Shown one piece after another: positions 1 through 7,233 of a DNA stretch of 64,000 nt. Position numbers and translations under genes: made by a program. The stretch comes from Streptomyces lucensis JCM 4490 (GTDB lineage: Bacteria > Actinomycetota > Actinomycetes > Streptomycetales > Streptomycetaceae). How positions within the stretch are numbered: the first letter of the stretch is position 1; every line of letters starts with the position of its first letter. A model generated the notes under the pieces. The model was given only the letters and a program-made list of their open reading frames with translations. It was not told the DNA's origin and ran no database searches. The DNA lies in contig NZ_BMUE01000006.1 in NCBI RefSeq assembly GCF_014650035.1, forward strand, positions 1 to 64,000. The letters run 5' to 3'.

Positions 1-124
1 TTTCCAGGTTCCCGCTTTCGCGTTTCCCTTTCCGGCGGTTCCGACTCTATCAGATCCTTTCGGCGTCTGACTCCCAGTCAGGGGGGTTTGTCCTCGCGGC
101 CGTTGGGCCGTTCCGACGTCTCAA
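1..124 (-). other. 5' leader of an rRNA operon (16S gene lies beyond the left edge)
   Basis: Read on the minus strand, this stretch has the character of the Streptomyces pre-16S leader: AT-poor, purine-rich, with the motif GATCTGATAGAGTCGG near 43-58 and a short inverted repeat CTGACTGGGAGTCAG near 66-80. I recognise it from memory of Streptomyces rrn leaders; the mature 16S start is not inside the window. Transcription runs leftwards, the same direction as the marR gene at 366-914, whose stop codon lies only about 40 bases from the first rrn promoter. No protein-coding reading frame in this stretch looks real. Confidence 0.8.
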
Positions 125-154
125 ACCTTAGCGGATCCGCTCGGCGATTCCCAA
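125..154 (-). promoter_or_regulatory. rrn promoter, downstream copy
   Basis: Minus-strand -35 TTGGGA (149-154) and -10 TAAGGT (125-130) with an 18-bp spacer, directly in front of the rrn leader. Streptomyces rRNA operons are known to carry several tandem promoters; this would be one of the inner ones. Weaker candidate -10 boxes lie nearby (for example TAGAGT near 46-51), so the promoter count is not settled. Confidence 0.6.
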
Positions 155-295
155 TCGGGGCACCGTGTCCCTATTCGAATTGAATTCCGGCATGCCGAAA
201 TCAGCCCGTCGGGAGATCCTGCTTTGGTGTGAGGTGCCGCTCGCGGCGGCGGAGTGTCACCGGAGAACCGTTACGGCTCCGTGGCAACCCGAAGA

Positions 296-324
296 ACTTT
301 ACGGATCGGACAGGGGGGTGTCAA
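296..324 (-). promoter_or_regulatory. rrn promoter, upstream consensus copy
   Basis: Minus-strand -35 TTGACA (319-324), 17-bp spacer, -10 TAAAGT (296-301). This is close to the housekeeping sigma (HrdB) consensus. A second TTGACA sits about 13 bp upstream. It is oriented into the rRNA leader at the left edge and begins immediately after the end of the MarR gene. Confidence 0.75.
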
Positions 325-365
325 GCGACCCTGTCAAGATCTTTTCAGCTGGACCCGGGGGTCCT

Positions 366-914
366 TCAGTCCAGGTCGCTGAGCCGGCCGCCGGCGTCCG
401 GCTGGGCGTGCTCCACCCTGCGCAGGAGCCGGGTCAGCACCTCCCCGAGGACCGTGCGCTCCGCCTGTGTGAGGTCCTGGAGCAGGTCCTCCTCGAAGAC
501 GGTCGCGAGCCGCATGGCCTCCAGCCACTTCTCGCGGCCCTCGGGTGTCAGCTCGACGATCACCCGTACGCGGTTCGTCTCGTCGCGCTCCCGGGTGACC
601 AGGCCCTCCGTGACCATGCGGTCGATCCGGTGGGTCATGGCGGCCGGAGTGAGACCGAGCCGCTTGGCGAGCTCGCTGGGCCCCATGCGATAGGGGGCGC
701 CGGAGAGGACCAGCGCCTTGAGCACCTCCCACTCGGCGTTGCTGATGCCGAGGTCGGCCGTCTGGCGGCCGTACGCGACGTTCATACGGCGGTTCAGCCG
801 GGACAGCGCCGACACGATCTTCTCGACCTGGGGGTCGAGGTCCTGGAACTCGCGCTGGTAGGCGGCGATCTGTTCTTCGAGCGTCGGCTCGGTGACGCCG
901 GGAGTGTCGGCCAT
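366..914 (-). CDS. MarR family transcriptional regulator
   Basis: 182-residue winged-helix repressor of the MarR family. A helical dimerisation segment occupies residues 10-45, the HTH lies around 58-115 (SELAKRLGLTPAAMTHRIDR recognition region, followed by a wing with RERDETNRVRV), and a C-terminal helical pair closes the fold. The gene diverges from the MFS exporter at 1025, so it most likely controls that exporter and itself in response to a small ligand. A -10 box GATACT lies 6 nt before the ATG with -35 TTCAAG 17 bp further up and no Shine-Dalgarno, so the mRNA is probably leaderless. Its ligand cannot be told from sequence. Confidence 0.9.
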   Translation of the reverse strand: MADTPGVTEPTLEEQIAAYQREFQDLDPQVEKIVSALSRLNRRMNVAYGRQTADLGISNAEWEVLKALVLSGAPYRMGPSELAKRLGLTPAAMTHRIDRMVTEGLVTRERDETNRVRVIVELTPEGREKWLEAMRLATVFEEDLLQDLTQAERTVLGEVLTRLLRRVEHAQPDAGGRLSDLD

Positions 915-1024
915 GGCGGCAGTATCGCACGGCGCTGCTTTGCCTTGAAGTCCTTCACTGTGTACTCTTTAGCTTCGAACTTTAGCTTTGAAGTCTTCAG
1001 GTCTAACTAGTGAGAGAGGTGAAC
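915..1024. promoter_or_regulatory. divergent marR/MFS promoter region with repeated operator-like motif
   Basis: Plus-strand promoter for the exporter: -35 TTGCCT (940-945), 17-bp spacer, -10 TACTCT (963-968). Minus-strand promoter for marR: -35 TTCAAG (944-949), -10 GATACT (921-926). The -35 boxes overlap. Between 946 and 1000 the AT-rich motif CTTTAGCTTCGAA / TTTAGCTTTGAAG is repeated, with TTCGAA as a perfect palindrome. A very similar motif, CTTTAACTTTGAAG, occurs at 25471-25484 in front of the ribA-like gene. These are the obvious MarR binding sites, by inference. Confidence 0.6.
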
Positions 1025-2308
1025 GTGACCAGGGCGATGGGCGCAGCGATGCGCCGGATCCACGTGGGCAACGCACTCAGCGCATTCGGGCTCGGTTTCA
1101 CGGTCCCCTACCTGTACGTCTACGTGGCGCAGGTGCGGGGGCTGGGGGCCATGACGGCGGGAACGGTGCTCGCCGTCTTCGCCGTGGCCGCGCTGATGGT
1201 CCTGCCGTTCGCCGGCCGGGCGATCGTGCGGCGCGGCCCGCTGCCGGTCCTGCTCGCCGCCCTGGTGACCGCCGCTCTGGGCGCGCTGGGCCTCGGGCTC
1301 GCGGGCGGTGCCGTGAGCGTGCTGCTGGCCGCCGCGACGCTCGGCGCCGGGCAGGCCGTGACGCAGCCGGCGCTGGCGACGATGATCGTGGACTGCTCGT
1401 CGGCGGACACGCGCTCGCGGGCGTTCGCGACGCAGTTCTTCCTGCAGAACCTGGGGCTCGGCGTCGGTGGTCTCATCGGCGGTCACCTGGTCGACACCAC
1501 GCGCGTGTCGTCGTTCACGCTGCTGTTCGCCATCGAGGCGGCGATGTTCCTGCTGCTGGTCGTCGTGATGGCCACGGTGCGCATGCCGTATTCGCCCCGA
1601 CTGGCGGACGCCCCCGCGGCGTCGGTGAAGGGCGGCTGGAAGCAGTTGCTCGGAAACCGGGCGATGGTGCAGCTGTCCGTGCTGGGCTTCGTGCTGTTCT
1701 TCGCCTGCTACGGCCAGTTCGAGTCGGGCCTGAGCGCCTACGGCGTGGAGGCCGCCGGGATATCCACCTCCGCGCTGGGCACCGCGCTGGCGGCGAACAC
1801 GCTGATGATCGTGGTCGCCCAGTTCGCCGTGCTGAGGTTCGTCGAGCGGCGGCGGCGGTCCCGGGTGATCGCCGGGGTCGGTCTGATCTGGGCGGTGGCC
1901 TGGCTGGTCGCCGGGTACGCGGGCCTGGGCCACGGCAGCCAGGAGATGGCCACGGCCGCGTTCGTGTCGACGTACGCCCTGTTCGGGCTGGGCGAGGCGA
2001 TGCTGTCGCCGACGGTCGCCCCGCTGGTGGCCGATCTGGCGCCGGAGGGCATGGCCGGGCAGTACAACTCGGCTTTCGCGCTGGTCAAGCAGCTGGCGCT
2101 GGCGGTGGGTCCGGCGGTCGGCGGACCGCTGGGGGCGTCGCTGCACGCGCCGTACGTCGTGACCTTCCTGCTGTTCTCGCTGGGTATCACCGTGCTGGCG
2201 CTGCGGCTGGGCCGCCGGCTCACGGTCGCGCAGGACCAGCCGTGGGTCGCGGCCAGGAGCCGTGTGGTGGCCCGGGGCGGAGCACCCGCGGAGAGCCTGG
2301 CCGCGTAG
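1025..2308 (+). CDS. MFS transporter, 12-TM drug-efflux type
   Basis: About 427 residues with roughly twelve hydrophobic segments and the major-facilitator layout of two six-helix halves joined by a cytoplasmic loop near residues 190-215. Probable proton-driven efflux of a small molecule. I chose the GTG at 1025 because GAGAGAGG sits about 5 nt upstream; GTG codons at 1010 and 1019 are in frame but have no ribosome site. The divergent MarR repressor next door is the typical arrangement for an inducible exporter. The substrate is unknown. Confidence 0.85.
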   Translation: MTRAMGAAMRRIHVGNALSAFGLGFTVPYLYVYVAQVRGLGAMTAGTVLAVFAVAALMVLPFAGRAIVRRGPLPVLLAALVTAALGALGLGLAGGAVSVLLAAATLGAGQAVTQPALATMIVDCSSADTRSRAFATQFFLQNLGLGVGGLIGGHLVDTTRVSSFTLLFAIEAAMFLLLVVVMATVRMPYSPRLADAPAASVKGGWKQLLGNRAMVQLSVLGFVLFFACYGQFESGLSAYGVEAAGISTSALGTALAANTLMIVVAQFAVLRFVERRRRSRVIAGVGLIWAVAWLVAGYAGLGHGSQEMATAAFVSTYALFGLGEAMLSPTVAPLVADLAPEGMAGQYNSAFALVKQLALAVGPAVGGPLGASLHAPYVVTFLLFSLGITVLALRLGRRLTVAQDQPWVAARSRVVARGGAPAESLAA

Positions 2309-2362
2309 GGGCAGCGCCTCCGGACGGCGCGCACCCCTCCTTCTCGGGCATGCGCGCCCCCA

Positions 2363-2404
2363 GGGCCTCTGGTTCGGATCAGGCCTGATCCGAACCAGAG
2401 GCCC
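2363..2404. terminator. perfect 42-bp palindrome between convergent genes
   Basis: GGGCCTCTGGTTCGGATCAGG is followed immediately by its exact reverse complement, 21+21 bp with no loop bases. It lies after the MFS stop and touches the stop codon of the convergent SpoIIE-type gene, so it can terminate both. No U-run follows, as is usual in Streptomyces. Confidence 0.75.
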
Positions 2405-4050
2405 TAACCCTTGGGCAGCAGGAACTCGCACCACACCGCCTTGCCGCCGCCCGGCGTCCTGCGGCAGCCCCAGCTGGAGGCGATCGTCGCCACGATGGCG
2501 ATGCCCCGGCCCGACTCGTCGCCCGGTTCGGCGCGGCGGCGGCGCGGCAGGTGGTCGTCGCCGTCGGTGACCTCCACGATGAGCCGGCGGTCGGTGCGGC
2601 GCAGCCGCAGCCGCATGGGCGGCGTGCCGTGCTGGAGGCTGTTGGCGACCAGTTCGCTGGTGGCGAGGACGCCGAGGTCGTGCAGCTCGGCGGGGAAACG
2701 CCAGCTGGTGAGGACGCCGGAGGCGAAGGCACGCGCGCGTGGGGCCGCCTCGACACCGCCGAGGAGTTCCAGGGCCGCGTTGTGGAAGAGCTCGCCGTCG
2801 GGGCCCTTGCGGGCCGGGTGCTGGAGGACGAGGACGGCCACGTCGTCGTCGTGGTCGGCGGTGACGCCGGCCGAGCGGACCAGGCGGTCGCAGACGACCT
2901 GCGGGGTGCCGGTCGCGCCCGCGAGGGCTCTTTCCAGGGCGGCGATGCCCTCGTCCAGGTCCTCGTCGCGGCGCTCGACCAGACCGTCGGTGTAGAGAAC
3001 CGCCGTGGCGCCCGGGCCGAGGGCGATGGAGCCGGAGGCGTGCATCCAGCCGCCGGTGCCCAGGGGCGGGCCGGTCGGTTCGTCGGCGCGGGAGACCGTG
3101 CCGTTCTCGTCGCGGACCAGGATCGGCAGATGGCCCGCGGAGGCGTACACCAGCCGGCCCTCGTTCGGGTCGTGGACGGCGTAGACGCAGGTGGCGATCT
3201 GGTTCGCGTCGATCTCGGTGGCGAGGCCGTCGAGGAGCTGGAGCACCTCGTGCGGGGGAAGGTCGAGGCGGGCGTACGCGCGGACGGCGGTGCGCAGCTG
3301 GCCCATGACGGCGGCGGCGCGCACGCCCCGGCCCATGACGTCGCCGATGACCAGGGCGGTGCGCCCGCCGCCGAGCGTGATCACGTCGTACCAGTCGCCG
3401 CCGACCGCGGCCTCCGTGCCGCCGGGCTGGTAGGTGGCGGCGATGCGCAGGTCGTCGGGCTGCTCCAGCTCCTGCGGGAGCAGGGAGCGTTGCAGGGTGA
3501 CGGCGGTCTCGCGCTGGCGCCGCTCGCTGGCGCGCAGGCGTTCGGCGGCCTCCGCGTGGTCGGTGACGTCGGTGGCGAAGACGAGTACGCCGCCGTCGCG
3601 GTCGCGGTCCTCGGACACGGGCGTGCAGGTGAAGGTGTAGGAGCGGCCGTCGACGGCCTTGCGGGACTTCAGGGTGCGCGGCCTGCCGCTGCGCAGCACC
3701 TGGTCGAGGAGCGGGAGCAGGCCCAGTTCGGCGAGTTCGGGCAGCGCCTCGCGCGCGGGTTCACCCGTGGTCCGGGGGCCGAAGGCCGCCGTGTAGGCGT
3801 CGTTGACGTAGGCGATGCGGTGGTCGGGTCCGTGGACCAGGGCGACGAGGGCCGGGACACGGTCGAGGACGTCACGGGTGGGCAGTTCGTCGACCGCGGG
3901 CACCGCGGGGGCGTCCCCGGGCCGCTGTGCCGCGCGGGCCGCGGGCACGGAGCCGTCCCCCCGCCGGTCCGGGGGGACCGGGGTGTCGGGCCGCGCTGCG
4001 GCGCGGCGCTGCGTTCCGGGGAGCCGGGCGCTCCAGCGCGTGAAGTTCAC
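2404..4050 (-). CDS. PAS - SpoIIE/PP2C phosphatase - HATPase regulator
   Basis: Multi-domain signalling protein of about 548 residues. A PAS domain lies near residues 50-165 (VHGPDHRIAYVNDAYTAAFG), followed by a short coiled coil, a SpoIIE-type PP2C phosphatase near 195-405 (GGDWYDV, VIGDVMGRGV, SAGHLP, DGLVERRDE metal-ligand motifs), and a GHKL anti-sigma-like ATPase near 425-548 (ATSELVANSLQHG N-box, DESGRGIAIV G-box). Such proteins switch partner anti-sigma-factor antagonists by dephosphorylation and by kinase activity. The GTG at 4050 is preferred over an upstream ATG at 4143 because the intervening stretch looks non-coding and holds a GC hairpin; neither has a strong ribosome site. Downstream of ndh on the same strand and possibly co-transcribed. 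Confidence 0.85.
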   Translation of the reverse strand: MNFTRWSARLPGTQRRAAARPDTPVPPDRRGDGSVPAARAAQRPGDAPAVPAVDELPTRDVLDRVPALVALVHGPDHRIAYVNDAYTAAFGPRTTGEPAREALPELAELGLLPLLDQVLRSGRPRTLKSRKAVDGRSYTFTCTPVSEDRDRDGGVLVFATDVTDHAEAAERLRASERRQRETAVTLQRSLLPQELEQPDDLRIAATYQPGGTEAAVGGDWYDVITLGGGRTALVIGDVMGRGVRAAAVMGQLRTAVRAYARLDLPPHEVLQLLDGLATEIDANQIATCVYAVHDPNEGRLVYASAGHLPILVRDENGTVSRADEPTGPPLGTGGWMHASGSIALGPGATAVLYTDGLVERRDEDLDEGIAALERALAGATGTPQVVCDRLVRSAGVTADHDDDVAVLVLQHPARKGPDGELFHNAALELLGGVEAAPRARAFASGVLTSWRFPAELHDLGVLATSELVANSLQHGTPPMRLRLRRTDRRLIVEVTDGDDHLPRRRRAEPGDESGRGIAIVATIASSWGCRRTPGGGKAVWCEFLLPKG

Positions 4051-4184
4051 AGTGGGGCAGGCCTCGTGGGTGCTGAGGGAGGGCGGGCGGGTGACCCGCC
4101 CGAGGACGTGGGCAGTCTGGCAGGGAGCGGGCCGTGGCGGCATCCGTCAGACGCCTGTGCGGTCCGTGGAGTTCCTGGGTCCGG

Positions 4185-5564
4185 TCAGGACGACCCCTTC
4201 GGGCCGTCCGAGGGGCCGGGGGAAGGCTTTCCACCGGCCGCCAGTTCGAACTCCGCACGCGGATGTTCGAGTGATCCGAGCGAGACGATCTCCCGTTTGA
4301 AGAGCCCTGCGAGGGTCCATTCGGCGAGCACCCGGGCCTTGCGGTTGAAGGTGGGCACGCGGCTGAGGTGGTAGACGCGGTGCATGAACCAGGCAGGGTA
4401 GCCCTTCAGCCGGCGCCCGTAGATCTGTGCGACCCCCTTGTGGAGGCCGAGTGCGGCGACGGAGCCGCCGTACTTGTGCGCGTACGTCTCAAGGGGTTCG
4501 CCGCGCAGCGCGTGGACGATGTTGTCACCGAGGACCTCGGCCTGGCGGAGGGCGTGCTGGGCGGTGGGGGCGGTCTCGGTGCCGGGTTCGGCCGCGGTGA
4601 CGTCCGGGACGGCCGCCGCGTCGCCCGCCCCCCAGGCGTGCTCCACGCCGTCGACGGCCAGCCGGGCGGTGCACCTGAGCCGGCCGTGTGCGGTGAGCGG
4701 CAGGTCGGTGGCGGCGAGCAGGGGGTGCGGTCTGACGCCGGCCGTCCACACGACCGTACGGGTCGGGAAGCGCTGGCCGTCGCTGAGGACGGCGACGCGG
4801 TCGGCGCAGGAGTCCAGGCGGGTCTCCAGCAGCACCTGGATGTTGCGGCGGCGCAGCTGGGTGACGGTGTAGCGGCCCAGCTCCGTGCCGACCTCGGGGA
4901 GGATGCGGTCGGATGCCTCGACGAGGATCCACTTCATGTCCTCGGGACGGACGTTGTGGTAGTAGCGCGCGGTGTAGCGGGCCATGTCCTCCAGTTCGCC
5001 GAGGGCCTCGACGCCCGCGTAGCCGCCGCCGACGAAGACGAAGGTGAGGGCGGCGTCGCGGACCGCGGGGTCACGGGTGGAGGAGGCGATGTCCATCTGC
5101 TCGATGACGTGGTTGCGCAGCCCGATGGCCTCTTCGACGGTCTTGAAGCCGATGCCGTACTCGGCGAGCCCGGGGACGGGCAGGACGCGGGAGACCGAGC
5201 CGGGGGCGAGCACCAGCTCGTCGTAGCCGAGGAGTTCGGCAGCCCCGCCCTCCTCCGCGGTGGCGAGCGTGGTGACGGTGGCGGTGCGCGTCGCGTGGTC
5301 GACGGCGGTCACCTCGCCGATGACCACGTGGCACCGGTGCAGGACGCGGCGCAGCGGTACGACGACGTGGCGAGGGGAGATGGCGCCGGCGGCCGCCTCC
5401 GGGAGGAACGGCTGGTACGTCATGTAGGGGTCGGGGGTGACGACGGTGATGTCGACCTCCCCCCGTCTGAGCTCCCCCTTCAGCCTTCGCTGCAGGCGCA
5501 GGGCCGTGTACATCCCGACGTAGCCGCCGCCGACAACGAGAATGCGCGCACGTTCCTTCACCAT
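4185..5564 (-). CDS. ndh: type II NADH dehydrogenase (NDH-2)
   Basis: FAD-dependent pyridine nucleotide-disulphide oxidoreductase of about 459 residues that passes electrons from NADH to menaquinone without proton pumping. Two dinucleotide-binding motifs are clear: VVGGGYVGMYTA at the N-terminus for FAD and FVGGGYAGVEALGE near residue 180 for NADH. A typical WTAGVRPHPL segment and a C-terminal amphipathic membrane-associating region follow. Three starts are possible; I chose the ATG at 5564, which begins MVKERARILVVGGG, rather than one 11 codons upstream. The divergent TetR gene at 5940 may respond to redox state, but that is a guess. It could instead act on a related quinone. Confidence 0.85.
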   Translation of the reverse strand: MVKERARILVVGGGYVGMYTALRLQRRLKGELRRGEVDITVVTPDPYMTYQPFLPEAAAGAISPRHVVVPLRRVLHRCHVVIGEVTAVDHATRTATVTTLATAEEGGAAELLGYDELVLAPGSVSRVLPVPGLAEYGIGFKTVEEAIGLRNHVIEQMDIASSTRDPAVRDAALTFVFVGGGYAGVEALGELEDMARYTARYYHNVRPEDMKWILVEASDRILPEVGTELGRYTVTQLRRRNIQVLLETRLDSCADRVAVLSDGQRFPTRTVVWTAGVRPHPLLAATDLPLTAHGRLRCTARLAVDGVEHAWGAGDAAAVPDVTAAEPGTETAPTAQHALRQAEVLGDNIVHALRGEPLETYAHKYGGSVAALGLHKGVAQIYGRRLKGYPAWFMHRVYHLSRVPTFNRKARVLAEWTLAGLFKREIVSLGSLEHPRAEFELAAGGKPSPGPSDGPKGSS

Positions 5565-5939
5565 CCCATGACGCACCCGTCTCTGTTGTTTGTCCACAGC
5601 CCCGGCAAATTGTGTGACCGGCGGCCGGAAGTGCGCGGAGGCGGGCGGGCTGTTCGGGCGGGACGAAAGGGGGCAGGTCAGGGGGTGCGGACGACAGGGT
5701 ACGAAGGTGCGGTATCGGGACGTACATGACCCGTACTCCGATCGGGGGGCGCACTGTGCGGAATCTGCCCCTTCTGAATTGACGCCCTCTCAACTATGTT
5801 CATGTGTCGATGGGGTGTAGGGACTGTGATCGAGCGGGGCCACGACGGGTGGGTCCGGTCGGGACCGAAGTCAGTTGCCCGCATTCCGGACTCAGGCGGG
5901 GAGAGTCTCCGGGGGGAGACGTCATTACCGGGGGAACAC
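5565..5939. promoter_or_regulatory. intergenic region between ndh and tetR
   Basis: 375 bp without a gene separate the divergent ndh and tetR starts. It is less GC-rich near 5770-5830 (TCAACTATGTTCATG), where -10-like boxes TATGTT and TAGGGA occur. I see no clear inverted repeat that would mark the TetR operator. Confidence 0.4.
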
Positions 5940-6746
5940 ATGCATGTTCAGGACACGCACTGGTCATCCGCAACCGCTGTCGCGCCTCATGGCGGCGCGA
6001 TGGGCGCGGCGGGCAACGGACGCGCCGACGGGGCGCGTACGACGCCGCTGCGCGTGGACGCACAGCGCAATCTGGAGCACGTGCTGCGTGCGGCACGTGA
6101 GGTTTTCGGCGAGCTGGGGTACGGCGCGCCGATGGAGGACGTGGCGCGGCGCGCTCGGGTCGGTGTCGGCACGGTCTACCGGCGCTTCCCGAGCAAGGAC
6201 GTGCTGGTCCGGCGGATCGCCGAGGAGGAGACGTCGCGGCTGACCGAGCAGGCGCGGACGGCGCTCGGACAGGAGGACGAGCCGTGGTCGGCGCTTTCCC
6301 GGTTCCTGCGGACGTCCGTGGCGTCGGGGGCGGGGCGTCTGCTGCCGCCGCAGGTGCTGCGGGTCGGCTCCGCCGGTTCGGCCGAACCGGGGGGCCCGGC
6401 CGGCGGCGTCGGCTCCGGGGAGTCCGTGGGCCTGGCCGGCCCGGTCGAGGACGCCCGGGTGCCCCAGCAGCGCACGCAGTCGGGGGCCGGCGAGCTGCGG
6501 CTGGTGCCGGAGGAGGCTGCTGGGGTGGCCGACGACGCCGGAGCCGGGGCGCTGCTGGAGGTCGTCGGTCAGTTGGTGGAGCGGGCGCGGGCGGCGGGTG
6601 AGCTGCGCGCGGACGTGTCCGTGTCCGACGTGCTGCTCGTCATCGCCACGGCGGCCCCGTCGCTGCCGGATCCGGCGCAGCAGGCGGCGGCGTCCGCCCG
6701 GTTGCTGGAGATCCTGCTGGAGGGGCTGCGGTCGCGGCCGGCCTAG
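5940..6746 (+). CDS. TetR/AcrR family transcriptional regulator
   Basis: 268-residue TetR protein. The N-terminal HTH is at about residues 30-85 after a disordered tail (GAPMEDVARRARVGVGTVYR and FPSKDVLVRRI are the diagnostic helix-turn-helix and following helix). The ligand-binding half is less conserved and contains a Gly/Pro-rich insertion around residues 135-170, unusual for the family. The ATG at 5940 has GGGGGAA about 5 nt upstream, so the longer in-frame extension to 5796 is rejected. Divergent from ndh, which is its likely but unproven target. Confidence 0.85.
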   Translation: MHVQDTHWSSATAVAPHGGAMGAAGNGRADGARTTPLRVDAQRNLEHVLRAAREVFGELGYGAPMEDVARRARVGVGTVYRRFPSKDVLVRRIAEEETSRLTEQARTALGQEDEPWSALSRFLRTSVASGAGRLLPPQVLRVGSAGSAEPGGPAGGVGSGESVGLAGPVEDARVPQQRTQSGAGELRLVPEEAAGVADDAGAGALLEVVGQLVERARAAGELRADVSVSDVLLVIATAAPSLPDPAQQAAASARLLEILLEGLRSRPA

Positions 6747-7233
6747 GCACCGCCGCTCGCCCCGGATTCGTCCGCGCGGGATGCCGTCACCACCCGCGTC
6801 ACCCACGCCGCCACCGCGGCCGGGTGGCGCGGGTGGTCCGCGTTCGGGGTCGGGCCCCTTCGCCTTCCCGGCTCCCGGGTGGGGACCGGGGCGCCCGGCG
6901 AACCGTGTCAAGCCGCTGATCGCTGACCGCAGTCGCGCGTGGACGGTGGCGCGGGGCGGCGGTGCGGGGCGGTGGCGCGCCCTCGGCGGCGGAAGGCTGT
7001 CCATCCCCGGGGGCTCGGCGCCGGTGGCTGTGGGGGAGTTCCCATTCGCCGTCGCCCGGTCGCGTCTGGCCCCGAGTGCTTCCAGTTCACCCGTTCGGGT
7101 GCGGCTGTCCGGTGTGCGGCGCGTTCGCCAGGACGAGTGGATGAGGGCGTGAGGGGGGCGTCGGGGACGCGGTTGTGTGTCACGCTGAGCCGGTGACGGA
7201 ACGGGGTGGGCCTGGCGTAGGGGGCGTTCCGCG
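6747..7233. other. non-coding gap before the sigma gene
   Basis: About 490 bp with no convincing gene on either strand. The first 180 bp contain several GC-rich inverted stretches that could terminate tetR; the last 100 bp must hold the promoter of the sigma-factor gene, with GTAGGGGG ahead of its ATG as a distant ribosome site. I see nothing else in it. Confidence 0.5.
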
